In this document: one piece after another, positions 60,965-64,000 of the stretch
Position numbering within the stretch: the stretch's first letter is position 1
Layout of the letters: each line of letters opens with the position of its first letter
NCBI GenBank assembly: GCA_024516035.1
Contig: CM044963.1
Location: 23,753,049 to 23,817,048, forward strand
Reading direction: 5' to 3'
Origin: Bactericera cockerelli
Lineage: Eukaryota > Arthropoda > Insecta > Hemiptera > Triozidae
DNA: 64,000 nucleotides
Notes under the pieces: model-generated
Seen by the model: only the letters and a program-made list of their open reading frames with translations
What the model was told of the DNA's origin: nothing
Database searches by the model: none
Position numbers and translations under genes: made by a program

Positions 60965-61599
60965 AAAAAGAAAGAAAACAATACTTTCAATAGATACCTA
61001 ACAGGTAACAGAGTGTTTTTAAAAATGATGTGAAAATAGGGCTATCAAATGCACTACGTAGATCCTCTGGAAGAGATTCAAAAGGTTAAGGGTTCCGCAC
61101 GATCTCATTGCTTAACTTATGACACCGTGACGATTCGGCGTGAACATTCAGCAACAATGAAAGAAGATGATGAAAGATGGACAGAGGAGGACGAAATGAA
61201 ATTATGGAAGATATAAGTATCTATGCAATAATTATAGAAAAGTGTGAAAGACATAGAGAGGAAAGAATGAGAGCGAAAATGAGACACTTTGAAAAAATAA
61301 AACTAAAAATAATGAAAATGTGAAAGACATAGGTAATACGAGGACATAAGACCTATTTGAGAAAGGACAAATAAAAAAAATGGAAGAAGTGAAGAAAATG
61401 AAGGATAAGAGAAAGAGATGTAAGAGAGTATCATCAACCAGACCTCACGTGTTGCATGCTTGGGAAATCTCGCGGGTTCTACTCCTCTCAAAGAATTTCA
61501 CGGACTCTACAATACTCTGCATTAAATTTGTGTCTGAATGGGTTTGAAATTGAAAGCGTTCGAGCTGAAATGAAAAATGTTTCATTAAGATTGCACTGC
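60965..61599. other. AT-rich DNA, no supported gene
   Basis: Purine-rich DNA at 61140-61430 (GAAAGACATAGAGAGGAAAG). CCTCACGTGTTGCATGCTTG and AAATCTCGCGGGTTCTACTC at 61443-61480 recur in the 230-bp repeat downstream. Confidence 0.45.
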
Positions 61600-61710
61600 A
61601 CGTTAAATACACCAGTTCTCGTGCTGTCATTGAATTTATGCAACGTCCAGCAAGGTTAGGAGTTTGATGGGTGACCATTCAAATTCGAAACGTTGTGATG
61701 TTGTGACGGT
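61600..61710 (+). mobile_element. 5S-SINE head fragment
   Basis: CACGTTAAATACACCAGTTC, TCATTGAATTTATGCAACGT and GATGGGTGACCATTCAAATT, the head of family H with decay. The body is absent. Confidence 0.7.
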
Positions 61711-61772
61711 GTAAATATTTCGTAAATTGAAAGTTTTTCGTATTCTTAATGGAATTAGTAACTCCTATTCTT

Positions 61773-62200
61773 AAATTTTAAGATTGAAGATATTCAAGCG
61801 AGGTTAGGTAAGTTAATTCGAACAAGGTAAAAGATGGAACGAAAATAGTCAAGAATAAAAAGAAAAAGTAGAATAGGTATATTATTTTTATTCAAACCTC
61901 ACGTATTGTACGGTGGGAAAATCTCCTCTAATGAGTCTGAAGTTTCACGGACTCCACCGAGTGATTGATTCGCTGGGGAAATCTCGCGAGTTCTACTCAT
62001 CTAAATTTTAAGATTGAAGATATTCAAGCGAGGTTAGGTAAGTTAATTCGAACAAGGTAAAAGATGGAACGAAAATAGTCAAGAATAAAAAGAAAAAGTA
62101 GAATAGGTATATTATTTTTATTCAAACCTCACGTATTGTACGGTGGGAAAATCTCCTCTAATGAGTTTGAAGCTTCACGGACTCCACCTAGTGAATGATT
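61773..62200. repeat. 230-bp direct duplication
   Basis: AATTTTAAGATTGAAGATAT begins units at about 61774 and 62004. The two are almost identical through TTCAAACCTCACGTATTGTA and AAAATCTCCTCTAATGAGT. Very few differences indicate a recent event. Confidence 0.9.
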
Positions 62201-63065
62201 TGATCATCATTGAAAGTGGCAGTCAAATCATGATATGGTTTTGCTATTATGTAATGTGGGAAATCTTTCAAAATTAAGATGAAGAATACTTACCTTGAAG
62301 TTAATGAAAAACGTGGAAGTTATTAAAGGAATAATGTATTGTATCAATTGTATAAATCTATACGTGCGTAGAGGCGTTGATATTGTGCCCAACAAATAAT
62401 GTGACCATGACTTTATTTTATTTTCAACATCAGTATTTTTTAACATCTAACCATGAATTCACTAAGGTCCAAATTATGAAACAGGATTAGTCTTCACCTC
62501 GCAAGACGTTACTTAACTTCGGTCATTCTACGAGAATCGGTGCATTCTTGAATTTTATTGTAAGTAACTGTGTTGAAAAAGTTCACTATTATCTTATCTT
62601 CGTAATGAAAAAGAAAAAATCAATTAATCGTGGACGATAAAGTGATGACATTTACTAAAATACATTTTATAACGACTTTCACTTCACATCTGCTCAGAAT
62701 TAATCACACTAAACTTTGAAAATTTACAGGGTGTCTCATCGCTACGCACAAAACATTTTATCTATTGACAATATTATGGAAAAATGTGTTTTTATTTTAA
62801 ATTATCTTCATAAAATTTGGAGAAAAAAAATATTTGAAAAAACAAAATAAAGAATAATATCAGATAGGTAACTGACTTATATCATAAATTGGACCAAAAA
62901 GAGAAGGACAGAAATTAAGCCTTACTGTTGGTTGTATCTACTAACTATATTTCATCGCTCTATGTACTATCAATATTTTTATTATTATTATTTTTTGGCG
63001 GGATTATTGTCTTAAGCATTATTGCCTTATACCCTTTGTGATTTAAATAAATAGGTTTTTTTAAG
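62201..63065. other. AT-rich DNA with a 5S-SINE scrap
   Basis: 62494-62552 carries CACCTCGCAAGACGTTACTT and AACTTCGGTCATTCTACGAG (5S head, minus strand). TTTACAGGGTGTCTCATCGC at 62726 is an unpaired CAGGGTG end. No gene. Confidence 0.5.
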
Positions 63066-63209
63066 GTATCATATTTCTGTTCATCAATTTCGTGATATCA
63101 CAACTACTCAAACTCGCTTTACGAAATCTACGATGAAACCGGGACTTGAACCACCGACCTCCAGGTCACAAGCCCGCCGCCTTATCGATGAAGCTACTGT
63201 GAGGTCGGT
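63066..63209 (-). mobile_element. SINE family A, full length
   Basis: TATCATATTTCTGTTCATCA, AACTACTCAAACTCGCTTTA, GACTTGAACCACCGACCTCC and GATGAAGCTACTGTGAGGTC. A two-base insertion sits in the terminal head region. Confidence 0.87.
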
Positions 63210-63785
63210 GATGATTTATGTAAATAAATTTCTATAAAGAGTTTACTACTACTACTACTTTTTTGAACTGTCCCAACATGATGCTGTTTCGGAAATTTAT
63301 AGAATTTATAGTATGAATGCAGGAAAAACCAACATTACTTTTCAGTGCGAGTTGAGAATCACCCTGTATAATCCTACTCATATTTGTCGGTTCCTCTCCA
63401 ACACACACTCAAGTGGCTCTCAGAAATTCCAGAAGGGACCCCTCGTAGATCCCTCCTAACTAGACCGGAAACGATTTCCGGCGAGGGCCGTTACAAACCA
63501 CTTGTCCGCTACACCCCCTATAGTGATTATAGGGCCCACTGATTAGGGACGCAGTTAAGGGGTACTAGACCCTGACGAATTGACAAGGGGGGAGGTTGAA
63601 GATTTTAAGCAATTTGTCTTCCTTCAGCGTGCTCAATTGGCCTGAAACAGTCGAACTTGAACATATAATATAATATGTCTATTTAAAAAACTACAATTTT
63701 ACCGAACCTACATCTAGTAGAACTTATCACTGTTCTGTTTATACTGATATACTCATTATTTATTAGTTGATTGAAAGACAATTTT
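63210..63785. other. Mixed DNA with a GC-richer segment, no gene seen
   Basis: 63400-63600 is GC-richer (GACCGGAAACGATTTCCGGC, a small palindrome) and unlike the surroundings. CACCCTGTATAATCC at about 63361 is another CAGGGTG-type end. No frame longer than about 60 codons and no domain. Confidence 0.4.
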
Positions 63786-63960
63786 AAAAGGGTTGGGTGG
63801 AAGAGATTGCCACAGCCAAAAACCCCGCCTTTTAGGTAGGACTCTTTTATTGTTCTTATTTTTTTATTCAATCTATTTTTTTTTTTTCTTTATAATTTTA
63901 TTGTATTGTTCTAATATAATAATAGTAATATAATAAGCGTGTTTTAATAATAAAAGTATT
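63786..63960 (+). mobile_element. Family J LINE 3' end
   Basis: AAAAGGGTTGGGTGGAAGAG, AAACCCCGCCTTTTAGGTAG, a T-rich spacer and AATATAATAAGCGTGTTTTA with AATAATA. Confidence 0.68.
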
Positions 63961-64000
63961 TCGTATTTTCTACGTATTTTTAACGATAATGTTATTTATC

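Overview
This window looks like intergenic, repeat-dominated DNA from a eukaryotic nuclear genome, most probably an arthropod (insect-like). The evidence is the AT-rich base composition, abundant tRNA-derived and 5S rRNA-derived SINEs, a non-LTR retrotransposon of the CR1/L2/Jockey/Daphne assemblage, hAT, pogo and foldback DNA elements, and elements that resemble Drosophila DINE-1/Helentron sequences. I cannot name the species. I see no host protein-coding gene and no convincing functional tRNA or rRNA gene. Nearly every short open frame is a chance frame in repeat or low-complexity DNA.

The only convincing coding sequences are the two ORFs of one apparently intact LINE at about 18300-25576. 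ORF1 (18941-20173) has a basic Ser/Thr/Asn-rich N-terminus, a coiled coil and an SGNH/GDSL-esterase-like domain. ORF2 (20299-25308) has an AP-type endonuclease and a reverse transcriptase with the FADD catalytic box. It also has a long unusual N-terminal extension and a 23-unit, 9-residue Ser-rich repeat between endonuclease and RT, encoded by a 27-bp minisatellite. The 3' UTR ends in AATAAA followed by a GAATT repeat tail, and a SINE head follows immediately.

The rest is layered transposable elements. (1) SINEs: at least eight families. Family A is Thr-tRNA-like with a CCGACCTCAGTAGC head. Family C has a GGTTCGAATCCCACCCAGTG head and an ATT tail. Family B is tRNA-headed, and family H is 5S rRNA-headed and shares B's body. 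Family D, family F (Gly/Asp-tRNA-like), family G and family I complete the main set, with R as a single copy. (2) LINE 3' ends: family J (ending in AATAAAGTGTTTA plus an AAT tail), family K (ending CATGGAAACTTAAAA) and an RTE-like end. (3) DNA elements: three large foldback palindromes with CAG(G/A)GTG-type ends and TA flanks (29976-31826, 33146-34339, 44825-47136); a hAT-type element with a perfect 8-bp duplication (42598-43810); several MITEs; pogo-like ends; and two DINE-1/Helentron-like families (5824-6537, 42908-43592, 60267-60964; 40169-40840) that share a terminal hairpin module. (4) Tandem arrays: a GA/TC tract (7090-7480) and 63-, 64-, 93-, 126- and 230-bp repeats.

Nesting gives a relative chronology. 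A SINE D lies in a SINE C (26893-27287), a Helentron-like element in a SINE C (40074-40990), a Helentron-like element in a hAT element (42598-43810), a 254-bp foldback in an arm of the 1.85-kb foldback, and that foldback in a family J LINE end. A GTAC-flanked MITE lies in one arm of the 2.3-kb foldback. Family, clade and organism names are recognition from memory and were not checked by a database search.
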